From contig JAOTON010002268.1 in the NCBI GenBank assembly GCA_034440635.1, forward strand, positions 930,001 through 994,000: 64,000 nt of DNA, in the 5' to 3' direction. Positions 47,284 to 58,940 of the stretch are shown here, piece by piece (within the stretch, counting starts at the first letter, position 1; every line of letters starts with the position of its first letter). The DNA comes from Lepas anatifera (taxonomy: Eukaryota > Arthropoda > Thecostraca > Lepadidae). A model generated the notes under the pieces. The model saw nothing but the letters and a program-made list of their open reading frames with translations. It did not search any database and was not told the origin of the DNA. Position numbers and translations under genes: made by a program.

Positions 47284-48660
47284 GCCCATAGGCGGATTCA
47301 AGAGGGGGAAGTTCAGGTGCACTACAGAGCAAAGAATTCCTGGCATAGGCGTATCCAGGGAAGGGGATTTAGGCCATGGGCGGATCCAGGGAAGGGAAGT
47401 AGATGGGATCCGACGAAATAGGCATGCGTTTCATAGGCGGATTCAGGTAAGAGAAACAGTGAAGGTGCACTTCATGCAAGGGATTCCTGGCATAGGCGTA
47501 TCCAGGGAAGGGGATTAAGGCCATGGGCGGATCCAGGGAAGGGGAAGAAGACAGAACCCTGTAAAGAAAGCATACGTGTCATAGGCGGATTAAGGAATGA
47601 ACTCCTGGCATAGGCGGATCCAGAGAAGGGGATTTAGGCCATAGGCGGATCCAGGGAAGGGGATTAAGGCCATGGGCGGATCCAGGGAAGGGGGAAAAAT
47701 ACAGGACCCTGTAAAGAAAACTTACGTGTCATAGGCGGATTAAGGAATGAATTCCTGGCATAGGCGGATCCAGAGAAGGGGGATTAAGGCCATGGGCGGA
47801 TCCAGGAAAGGGAAAAAGACAGGACCCTGTAAAGAAAACATACGTGTCATAGGCGGATTAAGGAATGATTTCCTGGCATAGGCGGATCCAGAGAAGGGGG
47901 ATTAAAGCCATGGGCGGATCCAGGAAAGGGGAAGAAGACAGAACCCTGTAAAGAAAGCATACGTGTCATAGGCGGATTAAGGAATGAATTCCTGGCATAG
48001 GCGGATCCAGAGAAGGGGATTTAGGCCATAGGCGGATCCAGGGAAGGGGAAGAAGATAAGACCCTGTAAAGAAAGCATACGTGTCATGGGCGGATTAAAT
48101 ATTGAATTCCTGGCATAGGTGCGAATCCAGAGAAGGGGATTTAGGCCGTAGGCGGATCCAGGGAAGGGGAAAAGACAGGACCCTATAAAGAAAACATACG
48201 TGTCATAGGCGGATTAAGGAATGCATTCCTGGAATAGGCGGATCCAGAGCAGGGGGAATTAGGCCATAGGAGGATCCAGGAAAGGGTAAGAAGACAGGAC
48301 CCTGTAAAGAAAGCATACGTGTCATAGGCGGATTGAGGATTGAATTCCTGGCATAGGCGAATCCAGAGAAGGGGATTTAGGCCATAGGCAGATCCAGGGA
48401 AGAAGACAGGACCCTGTAAAGGAAGCATACGTGGCATAGGCGGATTAAGGAATGAATTCCTGGCATAGGCAGATCCAGAGAAGGGGATTTAGGCCATGGG
48501 CGGATCCAGGGAAGGGAAAGAAGGCAGGACCATGTAAAGAAGCAGACGTGTCATAGGCAGATTCAGGGTGGTTGCGGTGCACTATAGAGCAATAAATTCC
48601 TGGTATAGGCGGATCCAGAGAAGGGGATTTAGGCCATGGGCGGATCCATGGTAGGGAAGT
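47284..48660 (+). repeat. ~119-bp tandem array carrying hAT-like termini, fold-back arm A
   Basis: The landmark GTGTCATAGGCGGATT recurs at 47725, 47843, 47962, 48081, 48200, 48319 and onwards (119-bp period). Each unit has two or three copies of GGCGGATCCAG, the hAT-MITE terminus seen elsewhere in the window. Arm A continues after an insertion at 50590-50871. Confidence 0.93.
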
Positions 48661-48814
48661 AGAGGCAGTGGCGGCGGATAAAGGGGGCAAGGGGGGGCAG
48701 TTGCCACCCCCCCAAATTATCAGAGGGGGCCTCCTGTAAAAAACGCAATTTTAGCTTGGTTCTTTTCTGAAAGTTCATGAATGACCTGACTGAGCCCTCA
48801 ACAGTTTCTCGATT

Positions 48815-49760
48815 TGGACAGTGTCCGAGCTTTATCTCAGGGGCCCTGAACTTGGGCTCGGGGCCCCTCTAGCTTGGGCTCGGGGCCCCTCTAGCTTGGG
48901 CTCGGGACCCTCTAGCTTGGCCTTTAGGGGCCCCAAGATTAGCCTAAAGGGCCCCCGAGACTGGTCTCAGGGGGCCATATCTTGGTCTAAAGGTCCCCGA
49001 GCCTGGTATCAGGGCCCCCACTTTGTCTCAGGGGCCCCGAGCTGTTCCTCGCCCCCCGAATTTCGTCTCAGGGACCCCCAAGCTTAGTCTAAGGGGCCCC
49101 CAAGGCTGGTCTCAGGGCACCCAAGCTTAGCCTTAAGGGAGCTCTCCGAGCTCGGTCTCAGGGCCCCGAGATTGTCTAAGGGGCTCCGGAGCTTGTCTAA
49201 GGCCCCCCCGAGTTTGGTCTCAGGGGCCCTCCAAGCTTAGTCTCAGGGGGCTCCCGAACGTAACCTCATGGGGGTTCCGAGATTGGTCTCAGGGCCCTCC
49301 AATATTGGTATAAGGGGGCTTCCCAGATTGGTCTAAGGGGCCCCCGAGAATGGTCTTAAGGGACCTTTAGCTTGGTTTCAGGGGCCTCCAAGCTTGGTGT
49401 CAGAGGCCGCCAAGCTTGGTCTCAGAGGCCCCCGAGCTTGGCCTCAGGACCCCCTGAGCTTGGACTCGGAGGCATTCGAGCTTGATCTCTAGGAGCCCCA
49501 CAAGCTTGGTCGCAGGGGGCCCCCGAGCTGTGTCTCAGGGCTCCGAATTTGGTCTCAGGCAGCCTCCGAGATTGGTCTAAGGTGGCCTTGAGCTTGGTTT
49601 CAAGGGCCTCCAAGCTTTGTTTCAGAGGCCCCCAAACTTGGTCTCAGGGGCCGTGAGCTTGGGGGGCTCGGTGGCCTTTGAGCTTGATCTCTAGGAGCCC
49701 CCAAGCTCAAGCTAGGAGCCCCCCGAGCTGTGTCTCAGGGCCCCGAGCTTGGTCTTATGT
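48815..49760. repeat. Degenerate ~30-bp GGGGCCCC/AGCTTGGTCTCAG repeat
   Basis: About 30 imperfect units of the type GAGCTTGGTCTCAGGGGCCC over nearly 1 kb. Open frames here are low-complexity shadows. Confidence 0.85.
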
Positions 49761-50011
49761 GTGCTCAAGTCAGTATGCCTGTCATCAGCGTTTTTTCGGT
49801 GCCGATATAGACGACAGCATCAAAGCGCCCCCAGTTCTCATTCTGCAGGAGACGGAATTTTCCAAAAAAACGTATATAATAATTCGTGTTACCTACCATG
49901 TTTTATGATGTAGATGCATACGAACAAACAGCATTCACTTTTTAAAAGAAGAACTATTTGCCTCGGAAGGCCGTTGTTGTACCGTTATTATAATTTTGCT
50001 ACACTCCTAAC

Positions 50012-50326
50012 GTGACGCTGGAGCTTAAAGCTTTGACGTCCAATATCCGAGGCTTACCTGAACCTATAAAACGCAGATCCATATTTAGACATCTACATGT
50101 TAAATACGCTGCTTATTTTGCTGCACTACAGGAAACATATTCCAGCCTGGAATCCGAGATCGTGTGGAAAATCGAATGGGAAGGCAAAACCATTTTTTTA
50201 CACGGGCCAACTAAACAACAGGGAGGAATAGCCATTTTTGTACTGGGCCAAATACAACTTTTACCATTTGTGACGCTTATGCAGAAGCGGAACCAGGATT
50301 TTGCTGGGGGAGTCGCTGAGCTTTGA
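50012..50326 (+). pseudogene. LINE endonuclease N-terminal fragment (L1/Tx1-like)
   Basis: The frame encodes LTSNIRGLPEPIKRRSIF, ALQETYSS and QQGGIAIFV, matching the first endonuclease blocks of L1/Tx1-type LINEs (N, QE and GG motifs). It stops at 50324-50326, and no RT follows. A relic. Confidence 0.7.
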
Positions 50327-50589
50327 AAAATGGCGAAAAAGGGGGAATAGGGCGAAAAATTGCGAAAATGGAACAAAGTGAGGCTGAAGCCCCCTCAGCC
50401 CCCTGGATCCGCCCCTGCGCTTATGCCTCTGACCTCAGGCAGCAATCCCAACCAATCCATCGCAGTTTTTAGGGGGCCCTTGCTGCCGAGGGGGCCCCAT
50501 CGTCAAGGGGGCCCCCTGGAAAAATTCCTGCCCCCCATCCGAAAAGAGCATCCGCCGCCACTAAGTAGAGGGTACCCAAAAATATAAGG

Positions 50590-52340
50590 CATTTGTTTCA
50601 TAGGCGTATTCATGAGCGTTGCGGTGCATTACAGAGCAAGGAAGTCCTGGCATAGGCGCATCCAGGGAAGGGGATCTAGGCCAGGGGCGAATCCAGGAAA
50701 GAGAAACAGACGGGATACTGTAAAACCAAGTATACGAGTCATGGGCAGATTCAGGGGAAACTGCTACGGTGCACCACAGAGCACGGGATTCCTGGCATGG
50801 GCAGGTCCAGAGGAAAGATTTTAGGCCATAGGCGAATCCAGGGAATAGAAGCAGACGGGACACGGTAAAAACGATCCGCCCATGGCCTAAATCCCCTCCC
50901 TGGATGCGCCTATGCCAGGAATCCCTTACCCTGTAGTGCACTGCAACCCTCCTGTAGCTGCCTGTGACTCGTATTCTTTATTTTACAGTGTCCCGCCTAC
51001 TTCCCCTTCCCTGGATCCAGCCATGGCCTAAATCCCTATCTCTAGATCCCCTATGCCAGGAATCCCCTGCCCTGTAGTGCACTTTAATCTCTAGATCCCC
51101 TATGCCAGGAATCCCCTGCCCTGTAGTGCACTTAACCATTATCACTCCTGAACCCGCCTGACACGTATACTTTGTTTTACAGGGTCCCTCTTCTTCCACT
51201 TTCCTGGATCCGCCCATAGCCTAAATCCCTACCCTGGAAGCGCATATGCCAGGAATTCCTTACTCTATAGTGCACTGAAACCATCCTGAATCCACCTATG
51301 ACCTGTATGCTTTGCTTTATAGGGTCTGCTCTTCTTCCCCTTCCTGGATCCGCCCATGGCCTATATCCCCTTCTCTAGATCCGCTGATGCCAGGAATTTC
51401 CTGCTCTGTAGTTCACTGCAACCCTCCTGAATCCGCCTATGACGAGTGTACTTAGTTTTACAGGGTCCCGTCTCCTTCCCTTGATCCGCCCTTGGCCTAA
51501 ATCCCCTAACCTGGATGCCAGGTTAGGATAGGACCATGGTTGTTAGGACCTATTCCAGGAATCCCTTGCTCTGTAGGGCACTGGCACTCTCCTGAATCCA
51601 CCTATGACAGGAATGCTTTGTTTTACAGGGACCCACCTAAATCCGTCCCCTGGATCCGCCCATGGCCTAAATCCTCTACCTTAGATGCGCCTATGCCAGG
51701 AATCCCTTGCTCTGTAGAGCACTGCAACTCTGCTGAATCCGCCTATGACTGGAATGCTTTGTATTACAGGGACCCACCTAAATATCTCTCCTGGATCCAC
51801 CCATGGCCTAAATCCCCTAGCCTGGATGTGCCTATGCCAGGAATCCCTTGCTCTGTAGAGCACTGCAACTTTCCTGAATCCGCCTGTGACTGGAATGCTT
51901 TATTTTATAGGGATCCACCTAATTTCCTCCCCTGGATCCGCCCATGGCCTAAATCCCCTAGCCTGGGTGTGCCTATGCCAGAAATCCCTTGCTCTGTAGA
52001 GCACGGTGACTCTTCTGAATCCGCCTGTGACCGGAATGCATTGTTTTACAGGGACCCACCTAATTAATTAGGTAGGTCCCTAATTAACCGGGGAGGCGAA
52101 TTTAGGTCATAAGCGGATCCAGAGGAGGGAATTCCCTCCCCTGGATCCGCTTATGGCCTAAATCTCCTTCTCTAGATACGCCTGCGCCAGGAATGCCCTG
52201 CTCCGTAGTGCGCCCTAACATTCTTCTTCCTGTATCCGCCTATGACACATGCTTAATTTTGTTGGGTCCCGTCTTCTACCCTTCCCTGGATCTGCCCATG
52301 GCCTGAGTCTACTTCCCTGGATACGCCCATGCAGGGGCAC
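50590..52340. repeat. Tandem array: end of arm A (to 50871) and inverted arm B (50872-52340)
   Basis: At about 50872 the array orientation flips. From there units read CTGGATCCGCCCATGGCC and CGCCTATGCCAGGAATCCC, with a period of about 142 bp (landmarks near 51605, 51747, 51889, 52028). Units correspond to arm A units in reverse. A short perfect palindrome (about 52093-52165, centred on GGAATTCC) lies within arm B. Confidence 0.9.
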
Positions 52341-52554
52341 CGCCACGGAATTTTCGCAGGGGGGACAGACCCGGGCTGCTAGTGACCGGGGAGGCGAATT
52401 TTGAGCATATTCGGTACCTGACAACATTAATGACCATCGACCCAGAAATTCTGGGGGATGTCCCCCCCTGGCAGGCCAACAGGGGGGACGCGTCCCCCCC
52501 CCGCTTTCGACGCCCATGCGCCCATACCAAGAATCCCTCGCCCAAGCTTCTCAT

Positions 52555-52690
52555 GGGGAGATCCCGGGAATCTGGGGAAATTTAGAAATCTTGGGAATTT
52601 TTGGCTCCACACAAAACCCAATGTCTATATCTGGCAAAGCTGAGACGTCTCCCCTAGCAGTACCCATGTGTTCACATGTGTTATGTGCCT
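52555..52690. repeat. Outer right arm of the fold-back locus
   Basis: Inverted counterpart of 46886-47035, placing the whole structure at about 46.9-52.7 kb. Confidence 0.7.
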
Positions 52691-52939
52691 TTACCCTGAT
52701 GTGCCTAGGGATTTCTTCAGACCGGCTGGGCGTTTGAAATAAGCAATCGAACTGTAGAATTAAATTAATATATTGAAACAAATTGAAACTTTGATTGAAA
52801 CAATTGAAATACTGTGTATTTTTTCCTCCTGGAAATATTTTTACAATGGAAGATGTGGGGGCCCTGCCCCCGGGGGTATACTGATGTGGCCGCCAACCCA
52901 CTGAGCAGCATTGTAGGCCCTGGTTTTAATGTGTGTGGT

Positions 52940-53790
52940 GTGTGCAATGTCAATGGGATGGTCCAGGCCCTCTTGTGAAAATCTGAGAGCTTTTGGTGCC
53001 AGACATTTTTTTCAGAAAATACCTACTGGCCTTGAGAAATACCCAAGATAAATGATGTAAAGAAATGTAATGAATGTGCTGTCATTGCCTTGTTGTTGGT
53101 TATCACAATTATGACTGACATGTTTCAATCCTTGTCTTGGGTAATTTCTGACAAAGCACCTGGCACCAAAAGCTCTCGGGTTTTCGCAAGAGGGTGTGGA
53201 CCATCCCCAATGTGCGTACTGAAAACATATGTGTATGGATGGATGGAATGCTGGAGGGAAAAGGCATTCTAAGGAGGTTAAAGGGTATTGGTGAAGCAGA
53301 TGTCACAGGAACATGCCAGATTGTCACCTTGGAAAATGTTTTCAAAAGCGTCCTCATATTACCGTTGGGAAATAATTTCAAAATATCCACACATTCTGAA
53401 AGAAAATCTCCAGAGGCAAAACAGATGAAAGGAGGGAAGGTTTGAGCAGTGAAGTGTGGTGCCCAGAGGTGCACTTAGACTCTGGAAAGATGGATGATAT
53501 CCCCAGACTAGGAAAAAGGGATCATGGGCATAGTCAAACAGCTTGAAGGCATATCCCCTTACTTAACCTAACCTAAACCTAACCTCTGTGCAAAAACTCC
53601 CACTGTCTAGCTGTCTGAGCACGCCACTGATCACAAGGGTGCGTCCCCTGCTAAATTCCCTGCAGCGGTCTGAGCTGGCCTCTGGGGATTTTCCTTGGAA
53701 TCTGGGGATATTTTGAAAACATTCCCCAAGGTGACAATCTTGCATGTTCCTGTGACATCTGCTTCACCATTACTGAAGAAAGCACCCATC
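52940..53790. repeat. Two imperfect inverted-repeat hairpins
   Basis: Arms 52940-53030 and 53130-53215 share GAGCTTTTGGTGCCAG in opposite orientation. Arms 53285-53345 and 53708-53778 share GTGAAGCAGATGTCACAGGA in opposite orientation. Small open frames across them (53090-53474) are not supported as genes. Confidence 0.65.
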
Positions 53791-53869
53791 CCTACCCACA
53801 TAATTAGTTGATTAGTTTATTAGTTTTTAGTTGTTAGGTAATTAGTATTATAAGGCCCCCTCCTGCATC

Positions 53870-54060
53870 TTTATAACCATTTATCCATTATTTGTTTGGT
53901 TTTCAGTATTGCCTCACACACCAGTCTCAGAAATTTGCACCAAGTTAATAAAATTTGCACCATTCGCTTCTGTTTCCAAGAGCACTTGCACTGACAACAT
54001 CTTGTTGGAAGTGCCATACTTCAGACACTGGTGTGTACACATGTTATTTGTACCTAAGGC
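53870..54060 (+). repeat. Diverged repeat shared with 59120-59620
   Basis: TTGCACC...TCGCTCCTG-like words, CTTGCACTGACAACATCTTG and GGAAGTGCCATACTT correspond to 59497-59610 in the same order and orientation. Class unknown. Confidence 0.6.
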
Positions 54061-54869
54061 CCTCTGAGAATTCAACATGCCTGTGTGCATACAGACATAT
54101 GGAAGTGGTCATTTAGTATCTTTTGGGCTACTGTCTGGAATGCTCTTCCTATCATGTATAATCTGATATAATCAGAAATATCTTGAGGCTAAGCTCGCAC
54201 CTGCACGGGGCGAATCACTATTCACTATCTTTTTATAGGTGCCAGGGCACACACATGGAATCCACTACCTACATCATGAAGGATCCTGGAGGGAACCCCA
54301 TCAGGACCCAGAGAGCATGTGGTCTTCAATGATGCTGACACATGTGTGAGAGACATAAAGCATGTGTACAATCCATCCCTGCCAATCATTTGTAAGTGAA
54401 TGTACATACATATATTTCTGGTCTGAGCATTCTGCTTATGACATGGAGTATCTTATGTTATCCTGGTTTCCTCAATGCTCCCAAAAGCCTTCTTGACAAT
54501 CCTGCCAAGCAGGGAAACTCATCATTAAGTGAGTTAAGACTGGATAGATGTTGAAAATGGCTATTGAAAAACATGTAGGTCACTAAAGTAGAATGTTCTG
54601 TTTAGAATGATACATCACTGGAATTAGCAGGTTTCACCCTATTTGTTTCAGTGGACATCGTACTTACATACATGGTATATCTCACTAAGCAAGACAAAAA
54701 GCATGCACACATCAGCACGCGCAACCATGATACCCCTGGCGCAGGCCCCTAGATAACGTCGGGGTCATCGGCGCGGCACAGCTCGACGTTAAAAGCCAAC
54801 GGCAGAATGAAATAGTTAAAAGTGTCACGACACACCGCAAAAAACGCGGAATCAAACAGCGTTAAAAAG

Positions 54870-55330
54870 ATGCACGAGCCATCATCCTGTGTGCCACCGC
54901 CGCCAGACCGACACGGCCGCGCCCGACACGAGCGCCACACCAGCACAGCCGCCCCCGAAACCAGTGCCAAATCGGGACAGCCGACCTCGATATCAGTGCC
55001 ACCCCGGGACAGCCACCTACGCCACCAGCGCCATCCAAGCAGCCGCCCGCGACATTAGCGCCACCTCGCGCTCGCCCTCGCAACACTACGAGCGAGGCTG
55101 AGGCCCGCGCTGGCAGGGCGGCAGGCCGACAAAGACAGGCAGCGCGGCCGGTGCACACACCGAGCCGAACGCCTCGCCATCATCAGTCAGCGACTGCCCA
55201 CGGCAGCAGCCAGCGCCACCCCGGCCGCCCAGCCGAGGGCAACCACCGGGCGCACCTCCAGGCAGGGGCAACCTCGCAAGGACGTAGCCTGGCTGGGCAC
55301 CCCGAGCAGGGCTAGTCGGGATCCGGCGCA
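54870..55330. repeat. GC-rich degenerate repeat
   Basis: Irregular CAGCGCCACC/GGGACAGCCGCC-like units give open frames in several frames on both strands. No conserved domain was recognised, so it is treated as non-coding. 54061-54869 and 55331-55740 hold nothing identifiable. Confidence 0.5.
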
Positions 55331-55752
55331 CCTGACTCTCAAACCTGTCAAAGACGAAGGCGGTTAGCGATATGGCAAGGGAAGGAAAGTAGTAGTTATG
55401 CGCGATGGCGATAGGCGAGCAGGGAGAGTGAAAAATTTAGTGCAAGTTAGATAGGAAAGCTAGAGAGGACAGAGGGGTGACAGAGGTTGCCCTGTCTTGA
55501 CGCCATGAGCTCCGCCCGAATCAGGTGACGAGTGCGCCTCAGTTATTTTGTAGTATCTTAGCTCTAGATAAATGCAGGTTGCAGTGCAAGTCTTAGCTCT
55601 GAACTATATGTTTCAATCGGTATTTCAAACAGGCAATATACTTATACGTCTTACGTTTTCCCAAAAAGTCAATTAAATGTTCAAGGGGCGAATGACTAAG
55701 TTCATTTGAGCTAAATAGTGGTTTTTATGTTACAGGTCGATGCATCTCTGGT

Positions 55753-58700
55753 TCAGTAGTTGTCTATGTAGCGTTTCTTAATAGCCTTTTTGAGGAACGG
55801 TTTGCTTCTTGAAATGTTTGCAATATTTCGAATTTTGGGGGACACCACTCTGTTCCATGTTCTTGGTGCTGATACGAAAAGGGAAAATTTTCGGTACATA
55901 GTGGCCGCAAAATGTAGTTGAAAATGAGCATTTTGCCATAGATTTCGATTGTGTTGGTTTTGAGGCGGCATACTTAGTAGACTTGCAAGTGCATGTGGTA
56001 ATGTGTTAGAAAGATAGTTATGCATTACATTTGTATTAGAAAATTCGATAATATCGTTCAATTTCAGAATTCTATACTTTTTGAAAAGAGGAGCAGTATG
56101 GGCCAATCTTTCCGCATGATCAATTAGACGAACCATTCTTTTTTGTAGCAAAAACAGCTTGTTGAGCTTATATTGGAACGTGTTCCCCAAACCTGTAATC
56201 CGTAATTCAGAAAAGGTAATATTAAAGCGTTGTAGAGTAGTAATATATGCTTAGATTTAAGAATGTGTCAGGACCTACGGATTATTCCGATGTTTCTAGA
56301 GATTGTGTTTTCTACGTTATGAATTTAGGTTGTCCACTTCAGATCCTCATCAATTACTATGCCTCGGTATTTAGTGTGAGTTTTGCGTTCAATGTTTGTG
56401 CCGCTTGTAACAATTGAGAGATTTGCATAATGGGTAGGGTAGTTCGAAAACATTTGGTAAGTAGTTTTTCTTTGCTGTTGAGTGATATTCGATTACTTTG
56501 GAGCCAGGAGGTAACATGCGGGAGCCCTGCATTGATTTTAGCCTGCAGTTCATCAATATTGTTAGCAGTAAAAGAAGAGCCGTGTCATCTGCAAACATAA
56601 GAAAATTTGGAATTTGAGTGCTTTTATGAATATCATTTACATATAACAAAACCAGAAGGGGGCCCAAAACGCTGCCTTGAGGTACACCACGAGTGATAGG
56701 TTTTTTACTTGTTGAGGTTGTTCCATTATACTTCACTTGCTGGGTGCGGTTAGAGAGATATGATTCAAAGAATCTAAGAGCGAAATCATGAAATCCATAC
56801 ATTTAAAGTTTTTTTAGTAGAATGTGGTGATTTACAGTATCAAAGGCTTTGGCAAGGTCTAGATAGATAGCAGCACAAACTTTTTGGAAACGAGAGCAGA
56901 GGGGATATGTTCATATAGAAGGGCAAGTGGCATATCTGGCGGATATGACGGTGACCATCCGGCGTACATGGCAGTGATCACCTGGCGGACATGAGCGGCA
57001 GACATGTGTCCCGATTGCGCACACGGGGACTTCGGTCTGACTGATCGGTGGCGGAGCTGACAGGCAGCTCGACTCTGTGCGACCGGACTCCGTGGTCTAG
57101 TGGGGTTGGGAGCGGGCCGGCGCACAGACGGGATCATCGCGTGGGGACTGGTGCAGGATCCCGGGTTCCGTTGTCGAGTGGTGGTCGGTCGGCTCGTCCC
57201 CGGGGACGGTGGCGGGCCGGGGGCGGTGGTCGCGTGGGTCGAACAGGGACCGAAGTTTCCAACGAGCGATGTGTTTGTTGGTTGTGATGGGTGTGATGTG
57301 TGATGTGATGTGGGTGTGATGTGGCCGATGCTGGCACTTCCGCTTGAGGTCCTTCTTTGGGCCCATTGTATCTCTCGTGCACTACATTCTATGATGTTAA
57401 GGTGTCCCAAGCTCCGTGTCGGAAGCGGTATTTTTGGTGACCCAAGAGGTAGTTCTCCCACGTTGCTGACTTGGTGCATCGCGTCCACCATTGTCCATCC
57501 CACCCTTACTCTTGGTCTGTCACTCATCTTGGTCATCTGCACAATTTATGTCAGCACCGCGCTCCTTCGCACGCATTCACACGTCCTGGTCTGAGCTTCA
57601 CTCACGCGTTTTGATCACCTACACTATTTATGTTAGCGTCACGCCCTTCACCAGTCTGCCCACTCACATACACGCTCGGGTCCGCGTCCGTGCCCTCCTG
57701 GGCGTAACTGTTTAAGAGGCCTCGCGCTGAACGGGCGGTCACGGACGCGGCCCGCTTCCACTAGCTAAATCGCACTTCACCTTGCCCACTCCTATTTCAT
57801 ACCGCTTTTCTTCAGTCGTCAGCGACCGCACGCGTGTTCGGGTCTGTCCCGGGGGTGCTCTCTCTGCTGGCTGGGTGTGTGGCGCAGTCAAAAATCTTAA
57901 TCTTGGTGGGTTTCGGACGTACGTTTTCTCCGCTGAGTCACGTTTGCGCTCGATTAGCCGAAGCTCCACCCGACCGGCATCGTACACGTTCCGCCTCCCT
58001 TCAACGTGGGGTTCTCCCTCACTTCCGTTCCGTTGTGTGCTGCCAATCGCGATATGTGTCTAATAATAAACATACGGTACCAATATAGGTACTATGATTC
58101 TGGCGAAATCAAAATTGGTGATCAGAGATTACGTTTTCGTGGTTAAGGTGGTCTATGATTTGACTGTTAACGACTTTTTCGAAAAATTGGCTTGTAGTTA
58201 GAGAAATTCGAACGATCGCCGGTTTTATGGATGGGCACTACCAATGCCGTTTTGAATTCAAGTGGAAACACACCATCGGCAAGAGAGATATTAAATAGAT
58301 GAGTCAGATGAGGCAGAATTACCGGTGCTATGAGTTTGATAATTTTGGTGCTGATTTTATCACCTGCAGCTCCTGTATTTTTTAGAGACAGAATGACTTT
58401 TCTTAACGCATCACAGGTAACATTAATAAATTGAAAGCGTGGAAATTGACAACCCTCAAGGTAATTTAGAGGATCTGAAGTGGATTGGAGCAGATCATTG
58501 TCTAGTTTAGAGGCTACTGTGGAAAAGTATTCATTAAATTGATTTGGAATTTGGATGGGGTTCGATAGGAAATCATTTTGAAGAAAACATGTTTGCGGAT
58601 GTTCATCTTTAAATTTGTTTTTTCGTGTTAATGTGAGGAGTGTGTCCCATAATTTAGTCGGGTTCGATTAATTTTCTTCTAGTTTTCGCTGAAAGTAGAG

Positions 58701-58940
58701 TTTATGAGCCGTTCTTATGGTACTAGTGAGCACATTTTTATATGATTTGTAGGCTATTCCATCACATTTACTTCGATATTTAAGATATTTGTGGTACAGA
58801 TGCTCTTTTCTATTAATACAACGCAGAATTTGAAACGAAATCCAGGGTTTTATAGGCAAGTGTTTTCGGTCACTCTTCTTTAAACTTAGTTTACAGATTT
58901 CAGAAGTAAGAGTTGATTGCATCGTTATCAAAGTTCTTAT
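55753..58940 (-). pseudogene. Decayed LINE (LINE-3) reverse transcriptase with an internal insertion
   Basis: On the minus strand, 58940-58090 carries the pre-RT linker and early RT blocks (for example ALVVPIHKTGDRSNFSNY) with frame breaks. 56880-56389 carries AAIYLDLAKAFDTVNHH, GVPQGSVLGP and catalytic MFADDTALL. 56190-55753 carries the C-terminal LLQKRMVRLIDHAERLAH block and ends KKRYIDNY. Several stops and shifts show it is inactive; the endonuclease part is absent (5' truncation). The RT is split between its early blocks and the AAIYLDLAKAFD block by the insertion at about 56907-58083. Confidence 0.85.
56907..58083. mobile_element. ~1.2-kb GC-rich insertion within LINE-3
   Basis: GC- and CpG-rich sequence unlike the AT-rich LINE on both sides, with an AATAAA signal near its right end (about 58066). 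A solo LTR or a 5' UTR-like module is possible, but no ends or target duplication were resolved. Long open frames here (for example 56859-57542 minus) are low-complexity and unsupported. Confidence 0.45.

Larger units (their letters stand above)
48664..50553. mobile_element. ~1.9-kb element with CAGTGGCGGCGGAT ends inside the array
   Basis: CAGTGGCGGCGGATAAAGG at 48664 is matched by the inverted CATCCGCCGCCACTA at about 50540-50554. Array units flank it on both sides. It contains the GGGGCCCC repeats, a LINE endonuclease fragment and, near 50395-50415, an internal hAT-type end (CCCCCTGGATCCGCCCCTG), so it is probably composite. Confidence 0.6.

Noticed and set aside
48183..52067. Open frames repeating MPGIPCSVEH or CQEF-like phrases
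   Set aside because: Translations of the ~119/142-bp tandem units, whose period happens to leave frames open.
53560..53585. Short CCTAA-like run (AACCTAACCTAAACCTAACC) as an arthropod telomere relic
   Set aside because: Only about four imperfect units; cannot be distinguished from chance.
54749..54970. Minus-strand frame ending FNVELCRADDPDVI as an exon
   Set aside because: The C-terminal part looks protein-like, but there is no recognisable family, no clear acceptor, and the upstream part is low-complexity repeat.
56859..57542. 227-codon minus-strand frame as a gene
   Set aside because: Runs from GC-rich insertion into the LINE-3 RT in the wrong frame; low-complexity His/Pro/Ser content.
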